62,509 nucleotides of DNA from IMG/VR virus record IMGVR_UViG_3300037452_000138, positions 1 to 62,509 of that record; one strand, written 5' to 3'. Positions 1 through 8,680 of the stretch are shown here, one piece after another; the stretch's first letter is position 1, and each line of letters starts with the position of its first letter. Both the position numbers and the translations under genes were made by a program. The stretch comes from a virus. The notes beneath the pieces were generated by a model. It was not told the DNA's origin and did no database searches. It saw only the letters and a list, made by a program, of their open reading frames with translations.

Positions 1-127
1 CGTCGGTGACGCTGTCGGTCGGCGGCGCTGGCACGTCCGGCTCGCTGACGGCGAATGTGATGCAGACGGTCGTGGCCGCGACGGTGTCGGGTCCGGGCGT
101 CGGCTACGGCACCTCGAACACGCTGAT
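1..127. repeat. Left copy of 127-bp terminal redundancy
   Basis: Bases 1-127 are identical to 62383-62509. A single ORF reads through the join in frame, so the window is a circular or circularly permuted genome opened at an arbitrary point. A length of exactly 127 equals a common de Bruijn assembler k-mer, so this is more likely an assembly overlap than a biological terminal repeat. Confidence 0.97.
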
Positions 128-401
128 CACCACGGTGGGCGGGGTTCCGGCGACCGGCACCATCACCAACAACCCGGAAGCGACTTACCGGGCATGGCTG
201 CCGCGGCCGGCGCAGATCGGGCTGACCCCCGGCAACACCTCGGTGTCGATCGGTTCGTCCGGCGCGATCTACGACGGCGGGCTGTTCGAGGGTGCCCCCG
301 GCATCGTCGTGGCGCCGAACGGCATCCTGACCACGGTGGCGACCATTGCGCTCACCATGGGCAGCGCCTACGACACGGCGGTGATCCAGCAGGCGCCATA
401 A
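1..401 (+). CDS. C-terminal part of GxGY-repeat head/decoration-like protein (continues from 61596)
   Basis: This is the 3' end of the gene that starts at 61596. After removing the duplicated 127 bases, the codon that begins at base 62382 is completed by bases 1-2, and the frame stays open to the stop at 399-401, giving 395 residues in total. The part here carries another GPGVGY element like those upstream. It lies directly after the capsid gene in the late operon. The family is not certain: a head decoration, head-fibre or connector accessory protein is the best guess from position and repeats. Confidence 0.85.
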   Translation, partial: SVTLSVGGAGTSGSLTANVMQTVVAATVSGPGVGYGTSNTLITTVGGVPATGTITNNPEATYRAWLPRPAQIGLTPGNTSVSIGSSGAIYDGGLFEGAPGIVVAPNGILTTVATIALTMGSAYDTAVIQQAP

Positions 402-402
402 G

Positions 403-660
403 ATGGCCCAGACCTACAGCCAAAGTGTGACGGGCATCAACGCTGGCTCGCGCTATACGGCAAAGGCGGTTCAGGTTGGTGACGTCAGCATTATTGCCGG
501 CGACGTCATCGGCCCTGCGGCAGCTTCACAGGCAGGAGCCATGTCGCAGGGCGTGCAGGTGCTTTGTAAAAACGCGGATGGGTCGCAAAGCTGGTACACG
601 ATCGACGCCGAGCGTTCGATTCCGGGAGTATCGCTTGTGATGCGACCGGTAGGGCCGTAG
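403..660 (+). CDS. Small structural-region protein, unknown function
   Basis: An 85-residue protein that starts one base after the stop of the GxGY protein. It has no membrane segment or recognisable motif. It is rich in Ala, Gly and Val and reads as a small beta-rich protein. Its place between capsid-proximal and connector genes suggests a minor head component. The ribosome site is weak, so translation may depend on re-initiation from the upstream gene. Confidence 0.75.
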   Translation: MAQTYSQSVTGINAGSRYTAKAVQVGDVSIIAGDVIGPAAASQAGAMSQGVQVLCKNADGSQSWYTIDAERSIPGVSLVMRPVGP

Positions 661-693
661 GCTTGATCGGCAAAGGAGTGCTTTGCCTTGCCG

Positions 694-1218
694 CTATCCA
701 AGATTTACAAATTCACCGTGCAGGCGCTTAGCGGCTTCGCAATATGCGCTGTAAGCATCTTTTTTTGTTTTGTGCAGTCCCAATTCTTGCGGTTTGCCGT
801 AAGCCTGTATCGAGGCGCGCCATTTCCCGCTTCGTTTGTCGTAAGACACCCCCTTAAATCCCGAGGTATTATTTTTTTGCTTGCCGCGGTTGAACCCGTT
901 TTGCGAATTGTTTGCCGGACGTATATTTCTGTTATCGAGGGTATTGTTGGCAACGTGATCTATTTGGGCAATAGGCCACTCGCCGTTTTTGTGCAGGTAT
1001 GCCAAGCGGTGCGCGAGGTAAGAGCGCTTCCCTATTTTTATGTATCGATACCCATCGGAGCATATTTGTCCGGCAATTCTACCCCCGCGGGTATTTCCTC
1101 CAAATCCTTTGCTTCTGTGAGGAAGCGATTTTTTCCAAAACAAATCTCCCGTTTTAGTATCGTAGTAAAAAGTGGAGCGCACAAACTCGACGGTAATATC
1201 GTTTTTGGGAGAAGCCAT
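694..1218 (-). CDS. HNH homing endonuclease with C-terminal AP2 domain
   Basis: A 174-residue protein. The HNH core lies around residues 68-112 (AHRLAYLH, then IDHVANNTLDNR and an N-rich segment). A C-terminal AP2-type DNA-binding domain starts with SGFKGVSYD and ends with LHGEF. It is encoded antisense to the late operon and is visibly AT-richer than its neighbours, as expected for a mobile free-standing endonuclease. An AGGA ribosome site precedes the ATG at 1218. It separates the 85-residue protein from the first connector-like gene, whose start may have been disturbed by the insertion. Confidence 0.93.
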   Translation of the reverse strand: MASPKNDITVEFVRSTFYYDTKTGDLFWKKSLPHRSKGFGGNTRGGRIAGQICSDGYRYIKIGKRSYLAHRLAYLHKNGEWPIAQIDHVANNTLDNRNIRPANNSQNGFNRGKQKNNTSGFKGVSYDKRSGKWRASIQAYGKPQELGLHKTKKDAYSAYCEAAKRLHGEFVNLG

Positions 1219-1259
1219 GAAATGTTCCTGCTTGGGGGTGCGTCATTTTAACATTTTAT

Positions 1260-2006
1260 TTGACACAGACAAGGGGGCTACTCCAGCTCCCGGGGTCCAA
1301 TTCAACCAGCCTTTACACCGACGCGGATCTCACGCGGTGGATCAACATTGCCCGCGGTCAGGTCGCCGGCGAGGGCGAGTGCATCCGGGTCAGCGGCCGA
1401 ATTTCAACCGTGGTCGGGCAGGAAGCCTATAATTTTTCAGGGATCAACGTCGGCACGCCGGCGGCTTCGGGCGTGCAGGGCGTCATCCACGTCAGCAGCT
1501 TGCATTACGGCGCCGGTAACGGGCAGTTGTGGATGACGCCTCGCCCGTGGCCGTGGTTCTCGCTGTACAACCGCAACACTGCTGTCCCGCAGTCCGGACC
1601 TCCCAAGGAGTGGTCCCAGTACGGCCAGGGCGCGGCGCCGAGCGGTGTTGCCAACACCTCAATCAACGGGGGGAGCTTTTATATTTCGCCGCTGCCGGAC
1701 GATGTCTACGTGCTGCAATGCACCTCGATTTGCTACCCAATTGCGCTGGCCGACGACACGACGGTGGAAGCGCTTCCCTACTTCTGGACCGACGCGGTAC
1801 CGTTCTTCGCAGCTTATTTCGCGCTGCTGTCGGCGCAGACCAACGCGCGCATGGCGGACGCCGCGCAGATGTACAAGGGGCATTACAACGAGTTCATGGA
1901 GCGGGCGCGCAAACAGTCCAACCCGAGTGTCAACAACTGGATGTACAGCCAGGCCGGTGATCCCGTGCAGGCTACCAAGATGGGCATCAAGGCAGGTGCT
2001 CAATGA
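1260..2006 (+). CDS. Connector/tail-adaptor-like protein, first of two tandem paralogues
   Basis: About 248 residues from a TTG. It shares order and motifs with the next gene: WINIARGQVAGEGECIR, QEAYNFSGI, YGQGA followed by GSFY, and WTDAVPFFAAYFAL. This resembles podoviral proteins encoded between capsid and tail hub. The start is uncertain. TTG 1260 lacks a nearby ribosome site, while the open frame extends back to 1221 and a GGGGG run sits six bases before an ATT at 1245, directly behind the HNH gene. The stop overlaps the next start by four bases. Confidence 0.8.
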   Translation: MTQTRGLLQLPGSNSTSLYTDADLTRWINIARGQVAGEGECIRVSGRISTVVGQEAYNFSGINVGTPAASGVQGVIHVSSLHYGAGNGQLWMTPRPWPWFSLYNRNTAVPQSGPPKEWSQYGQGAAPSGVANTSINGGSFYISPLPDDVYVLQCTSICYPIALADDTTVEALPYFWTDAVPFFAAYFALLSAQTNARMADAAQMYKGHYNEFMERARKQSNPSVNNWMYSQAGDPVQATKMGIKAGAQ

Positions 2007-2944
2007 TCACCAGTGCGTTCGAATATTTAAAAATGACCCAACGCTTCTTGCGCGAGCAGAAGCAGGATTTTTCCAATCCGGAAGATTTGCTCGTCTACAT
2101 CAACCGGGCTCGCCGGGAGGTCGCTGGTCGCACGCAATGCATTCGCCGCCTGACCCCGATCTCCGGGCAGGTGGTGTCGGCCACGATGCTGACGCCGGGG
2201 TCCGGTTACATCAACCCGGTTGCCACGATCACCTCGCCGGATTGGGCTAGTGGAGTGTTACCGAGTCCGAACGGCAGGCAGGCTACGGCTGCGGTCGAAC
2301 TCAATGGTCACGTTGTCAGCGGGGTCACGATCGAGGACGGCGGCGATGGATATTTCCAGCCGCAGATCGCGATTTCGGATTTGAACGGTCCGGGTACAGG
2401 CGCGACTGCATCGCTGACAATCTCGCCGATCAACACACTCAACCCGGGACAAGAGGTTTATAATTTCAGCGATATTTACGTCGGTAACTGGCCGGGTGTT
2501 GATTCGGTTTTCGCAGTGAAGTCGGTTTCGATCATATACTCTCAGTATCGGTACTCCCTTCCGGTCATCGCGTTTTCGCAATACCAGGCGCAGGTGCGGC
2601 AATTTTCAACGGGCACCTACCAGTACGTGCCGTCGTTTGGTTCGCAGTACGGACAGGGCGCGGGAGGTAGCTTTTATTTTTATCCGCCTCCGAGTCAATT
2701 GTACCAGACGGAATACGATTGCTTCTGCCTGCCAACCGATATGTCGCTCGACAACTCGGTGCCCGAGGCGATCCCGCTGCCGTGGACGGATGCCGTTCCT
2801 TATATGGCCGCGCAACTGGCATTTCAAGAGTTGATGAATTTCAATGCTGCTAAATTCTACGAGCAGCAGTTCGACAAAATGACACTTGGGTATTCACAAC
2901 ATGCCAGAATTAGCCGTGCAATTAATCCTTACGGGAGACCTTAG
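2003..2944 (+). CDS. Connector/tail-adaptor-like protein, second paralogue with GxGY insert
   Basis: A 313-residue paralogue of the preceding product. The N-terminus (YINRARREVAGRTQCIR) and C-terminus (YGQGAGGSFYFYPPP, then WTDAVPYMAAQLAF) align well. Residues roughly 55-145 are an extra insert with GSGYINP and GDGYFQP elements, the same GxGY module seen in the protein after the capsid. It is coupled to the upstream gene by an ATGA overlap. Probably a head-tail connector or adaptor; the exact role is inferred from position. Confidence 0.82.
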   Translation: MITSAFEYLKMTQRFLREQKQDFSNPEDLLVYINRARREVAGRTQCIRRLTPISGQVVSATMLTPGSGYINPVATITSPDWASGVLPSPNGRQATAAVELNGHVVSGVTIEDGGDGYFQPQIAISDLNGPGTGATASLTISPINTLNPGQEVYNFSDIYVGNWPGVDSVFAVKSVSIIYSQYRYSLPVIAFSQYQAQVRQFSTGTYQYVPSFGSQYGQGAGGSFYFYPPPSQLYQTEYDCFCLPTDMSLDNSVPEAIPLPWTDAVPYMAAQLAFQELMNFNAAKFYEQQFDKMTLGYSQHARISRAINPYGRP

Positions 2945-3566
2945 CGATGAGAGCACGAGCGATGTCTACTAGTGTCGTGTCGTCGCTTTCTCCTTTGAAG
3001 GCGTTAAGCGCCCATAGTATGAAACGACAATTATCTTTAGTGTATTCTTTTTTAGGATCGATCTTGTCAACACTAAGAGTGAAAGGGCTTCGTGTAAGCG
3101 CGTCGAGCACAAAAGGAATTCCGGATAGTTCGCAGCATCCTGTCCACCTCGCGCTTGCCCACTCACTATCTAGATTAAACTCTATGCCTAACCTTTTGGC
3201 TTTGCTTTTGAGTGACATCAGCGTGAACTGCCAAGGAACAGTAACCCGTGTTTTACGATAGTATTTGTTTTTCCAGTCGTTTACCATTTTGCGATTCGTT
3301 CTCGCGTAAAAACGTGTGCGACATTTTCGCGTGCAATAAACAGAGGTTTTATGCGCAGGTAAAAATACAGTTCCGCAACCTACACATGGCTTCGGCGCTC
3401 GTTCTGCCGCGCGCCGTTCTTTTTGATACTTTCGCATCCGCGCGTTTACATACGCTCGATTATTTTTTTCCCAATTTCGCTGGTAGCACCTATTGGAACA
3501 CCAACGCTGGTCGCTTTTCTTTTTTGGGTGAACGCTTCCGCATTCTTCGCAAGAAAAATTTGCCAT
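2922..3566 (-). CDS. HNH-type endonuclease with two treble-clef zinc fingers
   Basis: A 214-residue protein started at the ATG preceded by CGGAG. Residues about 5-32 (CEEC...WCSNRC) and 62-88 (CVGC...YCTRKC) are two CxxC...CxxxC zinc fingers. The C-terminal part carries LSVDKIDPKKEYTKDNC followed by ALNAFKG, a pattern common in phage-encoded HNH-like endonucleases. It is antisense within the late operon, AT-rich, and its end overlaps the end of the preceding connector gene by 23 bases. Probably a homing endonuclease. Confidence 0.87.
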   Translation of the reverse strand: MANFSCEECGSVHPKKKSDQRWCSNRCYQRNWEKNNRAYVNARMRKYQKERRAAERAPKPCVGCGTVFLPAHKTSVYCTRKCRTRFYARTNRKMVNDWKNKYYRKTRVTVPWQFTLMSLKSKAKRLGIEFNLDSEWASARWTGCCELSGIPFVLDALTRSPFTLSVDKIDPKKEYTKDNCRFILWALNAFKGESDDTTLVDIARALIAKVSRKD

Positions 3567-3615
3567 TTCGCTTACTCCGAATAGCATTAATATATATGTA
3601 TTACGGAGTTGTCAA

Positions 3616-5226
3616 GTGATCGAAGCTCCCCAACCACAGGGCGATCAGCCCACCCAGTATCTTCCGGCAGGTCCGGCCGATCCACTGATATTCGAGGCGT
3701 TTGAGGGCATCAACACCGCGACGACCAGGCCGGGCGTGGATGACAAGCAGTCGCCATGGCTCGACGGGTTCATGCCGCTCGGCCCCGGGCGAAACCTGCG
3801 CACCATGTGGGGCGTTGGCCCGGCGTTGTTCACGCCTCCTGACGGCATTTCGCATGTATCGTTTTTTGATTTTTTCAATATCGGCACGACGCCGTACATG
3901 CTCGTGGTAACTAATTTCGGCGCTATCTACGCCGTTAACACCAACACCGGCGTATCTAATTTGATCGCCGTCGGAGGCACTATATCGAACCCATCGCGCA
4001 GCACTGTAGGACTTGCACAATATGGCTCCAAGTATGTTCTGATCATTGCATTCCAGACCAACGGCTATTTTGCATGGGACGGCACCACGTTCTATTCCCC
4101 TGGCGGTGCGCCCTTGGCAGGCAACCAGTTGCCTCTCGGTATCGCAGGCACTGCGATCGAGATTTACGCCGGTCGTGTATGGATTGCCGAAGGGCCTACC
4201 ATTACGTACAGCGCTCCCGGTTCGGTAACTGATTTCTCGTCTGCTAACGGTGGCGGCAACTTCACTTCGTCCGATAGTTTCTTGCGCGTCGGATTTACCC
4301 AATTGAAGCAAACCAACGGCTTCCTTTATTTGATCGCCGACTCGTCGATCAATTACATCTCGGGAGTTCAGACATCCGGATCGCCGCCGGTCACGACGTT
4401 CACCAACCAGAACGCCGATCCGGAAGTCGGTTCGGCGTGGGCTTCGACCGTCGATGTGTTCAGCCGCAATATTCTGTTCGCAAACGCCTTTGGCGTACAT
4501 GTGTCGTATGGTGGCGCGGTTACCAAGATCAGTGAAGCCCTGGACGGCATTTACAACACGGTGCCGAATTTCGGTAACATCACGCCTTCGGCGGGCAAGG
4601 CGATCATATTCGGCAAGAAATGCTGGGTGGTATTGCTGCCCATCATCGATCCGATCAAGGCGCAACAGGTCAACAAACTCCTGCTTTGGAACGGCAAAAT
4701 ATGGTGGGCGTCCGAGCAGGATGTGCCTCTGATTTATATCCAGCACCAGGAAATCAAGTCGATTATTAGCTGCTACGGAACCGACGGCAGTTCGATTTAT
4801 CCGTTGTTTGCCCGACCATCTACGGCATTCCAGAAAACCGCACAGAGCAAATTGTGGGACAAGCCGGGCGGCTACCAGCTGACGAAATTCGTAACGCGGC
4901 TGTGGGGCATCGTCCAGTTTTACAGCGGATTAAGTCCGACGATCAACGTGTCGATCGACAATGAGACGGGGTCAAACACTAATCCGACGATAGTGGTTCC
5001 GAAGGTGATTTCGTGGGTCAACAATTCCGGACAGATCGTGGCATGGCTCAATAATCTCGGCGCGGCGATCCAGTGGCAGTCCAACGGCGGAGGGTACTCG
5101 GTGCTTGCCCCCGATGCTGTCGCACAAAATGGCGCCCTGACGGGGTTCACCATCTCGACAAACGCCGCAGACATGGCCATCGTGTCGATGATGATCAAGG
5201 CCGAGATCGCCGGGTATCGAGGGTAG
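3616..5226 (+). CDS. Tail hub / DNA-stabilisation-like protein (P22 gp10-like)
   Basis: A 536-residue protein from GTG 3616, six bases after a CGGAGTT ribosome site. It is beta-rich with repeated short blades (for example VWIAEGPTITYSAPG, LYLIADSSINYISG, ILFANAFGVHVSYGG), typical of the beta-propeller-like hub proteins that plug the portal in short-tailed phages. An early segment (FEGINTATTRPGVDDKQ) resembles the conserved start of such proteins. It follows the connector-like pair across an HNH insertion and precedes the tail genes. Confidence 0.75.
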   Translation: MIEAPQPQGDQPTQYLPAGPADPLIFEAFEGINTATTRPGVDDKQSPWLDGFMPLGPGRNLRTMWGVGPALFTPPDGISHVSFFDFFNIGTTPYMLVVTNFGAIYAVNTNTGVSNLIAVGGTISNPSRSTVGLAQYGSKYVLIIAFQTNGYFAWDGTTFYSPGGAPLAGNQLPLGIAGTAIEIYAGRVWIAEGPTITYSAPGSVTDFSSANGGGNFTSSDSFLRVGFTQLKQTNGFLYLIADSSINYISGVQTSGSPPVTTFTNQNADPEVGSAWASTVDVFSRNILFANAFGVHVSYGGAVTKISEALDGIYNTVPNFGNITPSAGKAIIFGKKCWVVLLPIIDPIKAQQVNKLLLWNGKIWWASEQDVPLIYIQHQEIKSIISCYGTDGSSIYPLFARPSTAFQKTAQSKLWDKPGGYQLTKFVTRLWGIVQFYSGLSPTINVSIDNETGSNTNPTIVVPKVISWVNNSGQIVAWLNNLGAAIQWQSNGGGYSVLAPDAVAQNGALTGFTISTNAADMAIVSMMIKAEIAGYRG

Positions 5227-5229
5227 CAC

Positions 5230-6000
5230 ATGGCTTTCAGCATTACCCAGTTTCAGAACAGTCCGGGTCCGGATCAGTTGTCGGCGCTTGACAACAATTT
5301 CACGACGCTGAGTGCGCAGGCCCCGATCCCTTGCGGCGTGTCGGGCACCAATACGCTGGTGCTGACGCAGAATGCCGCTGGCCTCGTGCCGACCGTTACG
5401 ATAGCGGCTTATACGCAAGGCATGTCGTTTTCCGGCATAGCGTCCGCGACAAATACCGGACCGGTGACGGCGAATGTCGGCACTGCCGGTGCGCTGAATG
5501 TTTACAAGGATACGCCGTCAGGGCCGCAGGTGTTGTCCGGCAGCGAGATCGTCATCGGCAACGCCTTCACCATGGTCTACGATCCGGCGTTGAACAGCGG
5601 CGCCGGCGGCTTCCATTTGGTGTCGACCACGGCGCAGTGGAATACACGCATCAATCCGTCGGCAATTCAGGTCAACGGCAATGCCACGATAACGAACCTG
5701 TTGTCGGGCGGGGTGAGCGTCACGTTCAACGCCACGGCGGGCTGGTCGTCGCAGGATCAGTCATTCACGCTGACCGGTCTGCCCCCGAACATCCCGCTCG
5801 TCGGCGATTTCGTTCAGGTGACCCCGCCGTCGCTGGCCGCCGTCGGCGTCGATTTTTCCGCCATGGTTACGGCGGTGGGGTCGCTCAGTTCGGTAGCGTC
5901 GGTTGCAACCGTCAATATCCGCCTGCTGAACGCGGCCTCGGCGTCGCTGGCGTCGAACAGCGGGCTGTACCGGTGGGCAGCGTGGAGGACGGTGCCGTGA
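5230..6000 (+). CDS. Tail-fibre/needle-like structural protein
   Basis: 256 residues, poor in charge and rich in Thr, Ser, Ala, Gly and Val. The N-terminus SITQFQNSPGPDQLSALDNN is helical, followed by repetitive beta-type sequence and a C-terminus YRWAAWRTVP. It starts three bases after the tail-hub gene and overlaps the next gene by four bases (GTGA). Likely a minor tail component; the family is not recognised. Confidence 0.75.
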   Translation: MAFSITQFQNSPGPDQLSALDNNFTTLSAQAPIPCGVSGTNTLVLTQNAAGLVPTVTIAAYTQGMSFSGIASATNTGPVTANVGTAGALNVYKDTPSGPQVLSGSEIVIGNAFTMVYDPALNSGAGGFHLVSTTAQWNTRINPSAIQVNGNATITNLLSGGVSVTFNATAGWSSQDQSFTLTGLPPNIPLVGDFVQVTPPSLAAVGVDFSAMVTAVGSLSSVASVATVNIRLLNAASASLASNSGLYRWAAWRTVP

Positions 6001-6338
6001 GCGGGCTGGCCGACCTCTACAACGTCCCTTCGAACGACGCCGAGCGGGCAGAATGGGCGTTCGCGCACATGGCCCACCACCGGGACATCAACCGGCGGCT
6101 TTATGAACTGGTCAAGGCGGCACTTCCGGAGTATCCCTTGGACCAGATCGACCCGAAAGATACCGGCCAATGGGAGTATCAGCATCAGGTGATGCATGAT
6201 AATCAGAACCAACTGCTCGGGATCAGCGGGCAGGATCTGACCGGCATCGACTGGAAGGATCAGAACTTGCTGGCGGGCTGGATATGGCTGAATGCCAACG
6301 AGCACGTCCAGGCATCGAACATATTGGAGATCGGCTAG
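5997..6338 (+). CDS. Tail-module protein, unknown function
   Basis: 113 residues from a GTG overlapping the preceding stop (GTGA). It is mostly alpha-helical by composition, with an aromatic and His-rich central part (HMAHHRDINRRLYEL) and a Gln/Asp-rich segment (QHQVMHDNQNQLLGI). The stop TAG overlaps the GTG start of the next gene by one base. Probably a small tail or virion-associated protein; no family assigned. Confidence 0.78.
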   Translation: MSGLADLYNVPSNDAERAEWAFAHMAHHRDINRRLYELVKAALPEYPLDQIDPKDTGQWEYQHQVMHDNQNQLLGISGQDLTGIDWKDQNLLAGWIWLNANEHVQASNILEIG

Positions 6339-6802
6339 TGAGCGAAGCAGCATTGAAGATCGAACCCCACGAACCCGCCTTCATGCGCCGGTTCGAACTG
6401 GCGGACCTGTCACGGCACGGCCCGTGGCTGATGAAGCGGTTCGCGATGAAATTGCCGGATATCCCGGAGCGGCAGGTGGCCGGATATTTGAACGGACTGC
6501 TGACCAGCAACGAGCACACTTTTCTGTACCAGGATCACGCGGTCGCACTGGCGCAGGTTGTCCATAGCTTCGGAATCAAGTCCGCGAAGATCGTTCAGGA
6601 GCGTTTTGTCTGGGTCGAGAACCGGGAGGACAAGGCCCAGCTCGAAGCCGCCGCCGATTTCTATCTGATGTTCAAGGAGTGGGCGAAGCGGCTCGACGCC
6701 GAGCGCATTTTCGTGTGCGAGGACAGCGACGTGCCGAAGTCGTTGATCGAAGTCCGTCTCGGCCGCCTGTTCGACACCAAGATCAGCCACGCGAGGATGT
6801 GA
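6338..6802 (+). CDS. GNAT-like N-acyltransferase candidate in tail module
   Basis: 154 residues from GTG 6338. The layout (N-terminal helical pair, central hydrophobic strand followed by VVHSFGIKSAKIVQE, then helix and strand) is compatible with a divergent GNAT fold, and the gene lies next to a clearer GNAT gene. I see no clean acetyl-CoA-binding motif, so the call is weak. It could instead be a structural protein. Confidence 0.6.
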   Translation: MSEAALKIEPHEPAFMRRFELADLSRHGPWLMKRFAMKLPDIPERQVAGYLNGLLTSNEHTFLYQDHAVALAQVVHSFGIKSAKIVQERFVWVENREDKAQLEAAADFYLMFKEWAKRLDAERIFVCEDSDVPKSLIEVRLGRLFDTKISHARM

Positions 6803-6912
6803 TGACGTACCTCAAAGTGCTTGCAATCGTCTTGCTAATCGACGGGACTTTTTTATGGATGCTATGGCGGCTGTTCGGAGGCTGCTTTGTAGGGCCGTGC
6901 TATCATGATTGA
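6802..6912 (+). CDS. 36-residue single-span membrane peptide
   Basis: The ATG overlaps the preceding stop (TGATG). The product is a hydrophobic span (YLKVLAIVLLIDGTFLWMLW) followed by a short Gly/Cys tail GGCFVGPCYHD. The end overlaps the following GNAT start by eight bases. Tight coupling on both sides supports a real gene. Confidence 0.65.
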   Translation: MTYLKVLAIVLLIDGTFLWMLWRLFGGCFVGPCYHD

Positions 6913-7351
6913 GTTCGCCGTCGAAACCATCGGTGCGGTGTGGGAGCGCATGGACGTGGTTCGACGGCATTACGAGGAAATCGCGCAGTTCAAGGATGTG
7001 CAGCAACTTGACCCGGACTTCGAGGCTTACGATCGCATGGAGAAGGCGGGCAAGCTCTGGGTGATGACGGCGCGGAATGGCGACGACCTTGTCGGGTACA
7101 TCGTGATGTTTTTGGCGTTCGATCTGCACTATCGGAAACTGAAGCGGGCGACCGAGGATATTCATTTTATCCTGCCCGAGCACCGCAAGGGGCTTGTCGG
7201 GTACCAGATGCTGGCGAAGACCACACAGGCAATGCGGGACTTGGGGGTCCACACCGCGACTTTCAGGACCAAGGCCGACAACAGTCATGGGGTGCTGTTC
7301 GAGCGGCTGGGTGGAGTTTTGCACGATCTGGTGTATACCATCGTGCTGTAG
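6905..7351 (+). CDS. GNAT-family N-acetyltransferase
   Basis: 148 residues. The acetyl-CoA-binding motif A is visible as FILPEHRKGLVGYQML, with the RKGLVGY loop in the Q/R-x-x-G-x-G/A position. It is preceded by a strand GDDLVGYIVMFLAF and followed by AMRDLGVHTATFRTKADN and a final strand, the normal GNAT order and length. The gene lies inside the tail region and overlaps the small membrane peptide. Its substrate is unknown; modification of a virion or host surface component is only a possibility. Confidence 0.82.
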   Translation: MIEFAVETIGAVWERMDVVRRHYEEIAQFKDVQQLDPDFEAYDRMEKAGKLWVMTARNGDDLVGYIVMFLAFDLHYRKLKRATEDIHFILPEHRKGLVGYQMLAKTTQAMRDLGVHTATFRTKADNSHGVLFERLGGVLHDLVYTIVL

Positions 7352-7360
7352 GAGTGTGCC

Positions 7361-8677
7361 ATGGGCGATTTGGTCGGAATCGGCATCGATGCTTTAGCCA
7401 GCATATTCAGCAGTGGTGCGGGTGATGCAGCGGCGGGGCTAGGTACTGCCGCGGCGGATGTCGGTGCTGGCGCGGCCGGCGGGGGGATTGCCGATATCGT
7501 GGGTACCGGTGCAGGACTGGCTGGCGGTGCGACGGGGTTGGAAGGTACCCTGGCCAGCGCCGGCGGGCTCGGGCTGGCCGATGCTGCAGGAGCCGGGGGA
7601 TTGGGAGCCTTGGGTACTGCGGCTGATTTCCTGGCCGCCCCAGCGGCATCCGGATTGAGTGCCGCGGCCCTAACGCCCGGTATTTCGGGCGCTGCGGCGG
7701 ACACTGCGCTGACCAGCGCAGCCGATACCGGGCTCGCCAGCGGTGTCAGCGGCATTACCGGCTCGCCGTCGATCTCCAGTTTAGCGGGCGATCCCAGTGC
7801 TTTCCCCGGGGTGTCTTCGTCCTCCCTGTCGCCGAACGTCGCCAATGCGAACGCGGCTGCCCCAGGGTCTTCGGTGTTCAACACCGGCACCTCACCTGTG
7901 GCTGGCGTGAACCCTGCGGGAACGCCCAGCGTCAATCCGGGGGGAGCCAGTGCTGCGGGTGTATCGGCGCCCAGCGGCGTGACTGCCCCGACCGATGCGA
8001 CCGCCGCAGGCGTGCCCGGGAATGCTGCCGGTGGCGGGTCGCCTACCGGTACGCCGGCCGGCGGTTCAACCAGTATTTCCGATATGCTGAGCAATGCTGG
8101 CTCGAAAACCATGGATTCACTGACCAACAATCCCCTCGGCGTTGCGCTGGGAGCGGGCGGGCTCGGCTACAACATTTTAAAGGGTCAGCAGCAGACAAAG
8201 AACCAGAATGCGCTGTCGGCGGATGCCGCGCAGGCGACGGCGAACAGTAACAAGCTGACGGCGAGCGGCACCGATTTGCAGAAGTACCTGACGGACGGCA
8301 CCTTGCCGGCGAATTATCAGAAGATCGTCGATCAGTCGATCCAGGACGCCAAGACCACGGCGATCTCGAACGCAGCGCAGCAAGGGCTGCCGACCGATCC
8401 GACGCAGAACACGGCGCTGGCCGCCACGCTGGCCAAGATCGACGCTTCGAGGGCCGGCATGCAGGCGCAGGTAGCGCAGACCCTGTTCTCGTCAGGCAGC
8501 TCGCTGGTTAGTGCAGGCCAGTCGGCAGCTGGATTGTCCGGGAATCTCTACCAGACCCTGGTGCAGAACGACACCGCGCAGGCGGCGAACACCGGCAAGG
8601 CGATCGCCACGCTGGCGTCGGCGCTGAATGGCAAGTCGTCGGCGAATATCAACGGCACCAACGTCACGATCGGGTAA
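7361..8677 (+). CDS. Ala/Gly/Ser-rich internal virion-like protein
   Basis: 438 residues after a TAGGAG ribosome site. The first 270 are extremely rich in Ala, Gly, Ser, Thr and Pro, with GAGAAGGG and GGSPTGTPAGG runs. The last third is helical and charged (QQQTKNQNALSADAAQATAN, then NAAQQGLPTDPTQNTALAAT). It is the first of three consecutive large, low-complexity virion-type genes, the usual position of ejection proteins in short-tailed phages. Role inferred from composition and context. Confidence 0.72.
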   Translation: MGDLVGIGIDALASIFSSGAGDAAAGLGTAAADVGAGAAGGGIADIVGTGAGLAGGATGLEGTLASAGGLGLADAAGAGGLGALGTAADFLAAPAASGLSAAALTPGISGAAADTALTSAADTGLASGVSGITGSPSISSLAGDPSAFPGVSSSSLSPNVANANAAAPGSSVFNTGTSPVAGVNPAGTPSVNPGGASAAGVSAPSGVTAPTDATAAGVPGNAAGGGSPTGTPAGGSTSISDMLSNAGSKTMDSLTNNPLGVALGAGGLGYNILKGQQQTKNQNALSADAAQATANSNKLTASGTDLQKYLTDGTLPANYQKIVDQSIQDAKTTAISNAAQQGLPTDPTQNTALAATLAKIDASRAGMQAQVAQTLFSSGSSLVSAGQSAAGLSGNLYQTLVQNDTAQAANTGKAIATLASALNGKSSANINGTNVTIG

Positions 8678-8680
8678 CGC

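Noticed and set aside
3601-4746. 381-aa open frame on the - strand
   Set aside because: It lies wholly antisense to the tail-hub gene, has poor coding character (Arg/His-rich) and no ribosome site.
5331-5996. Long upstream extension of the 5997 gene
   Set aside because: It overlaps the 5230-6000 fibre-like gene in another frame; the GTGA overlap at 5997 gives a normal start.
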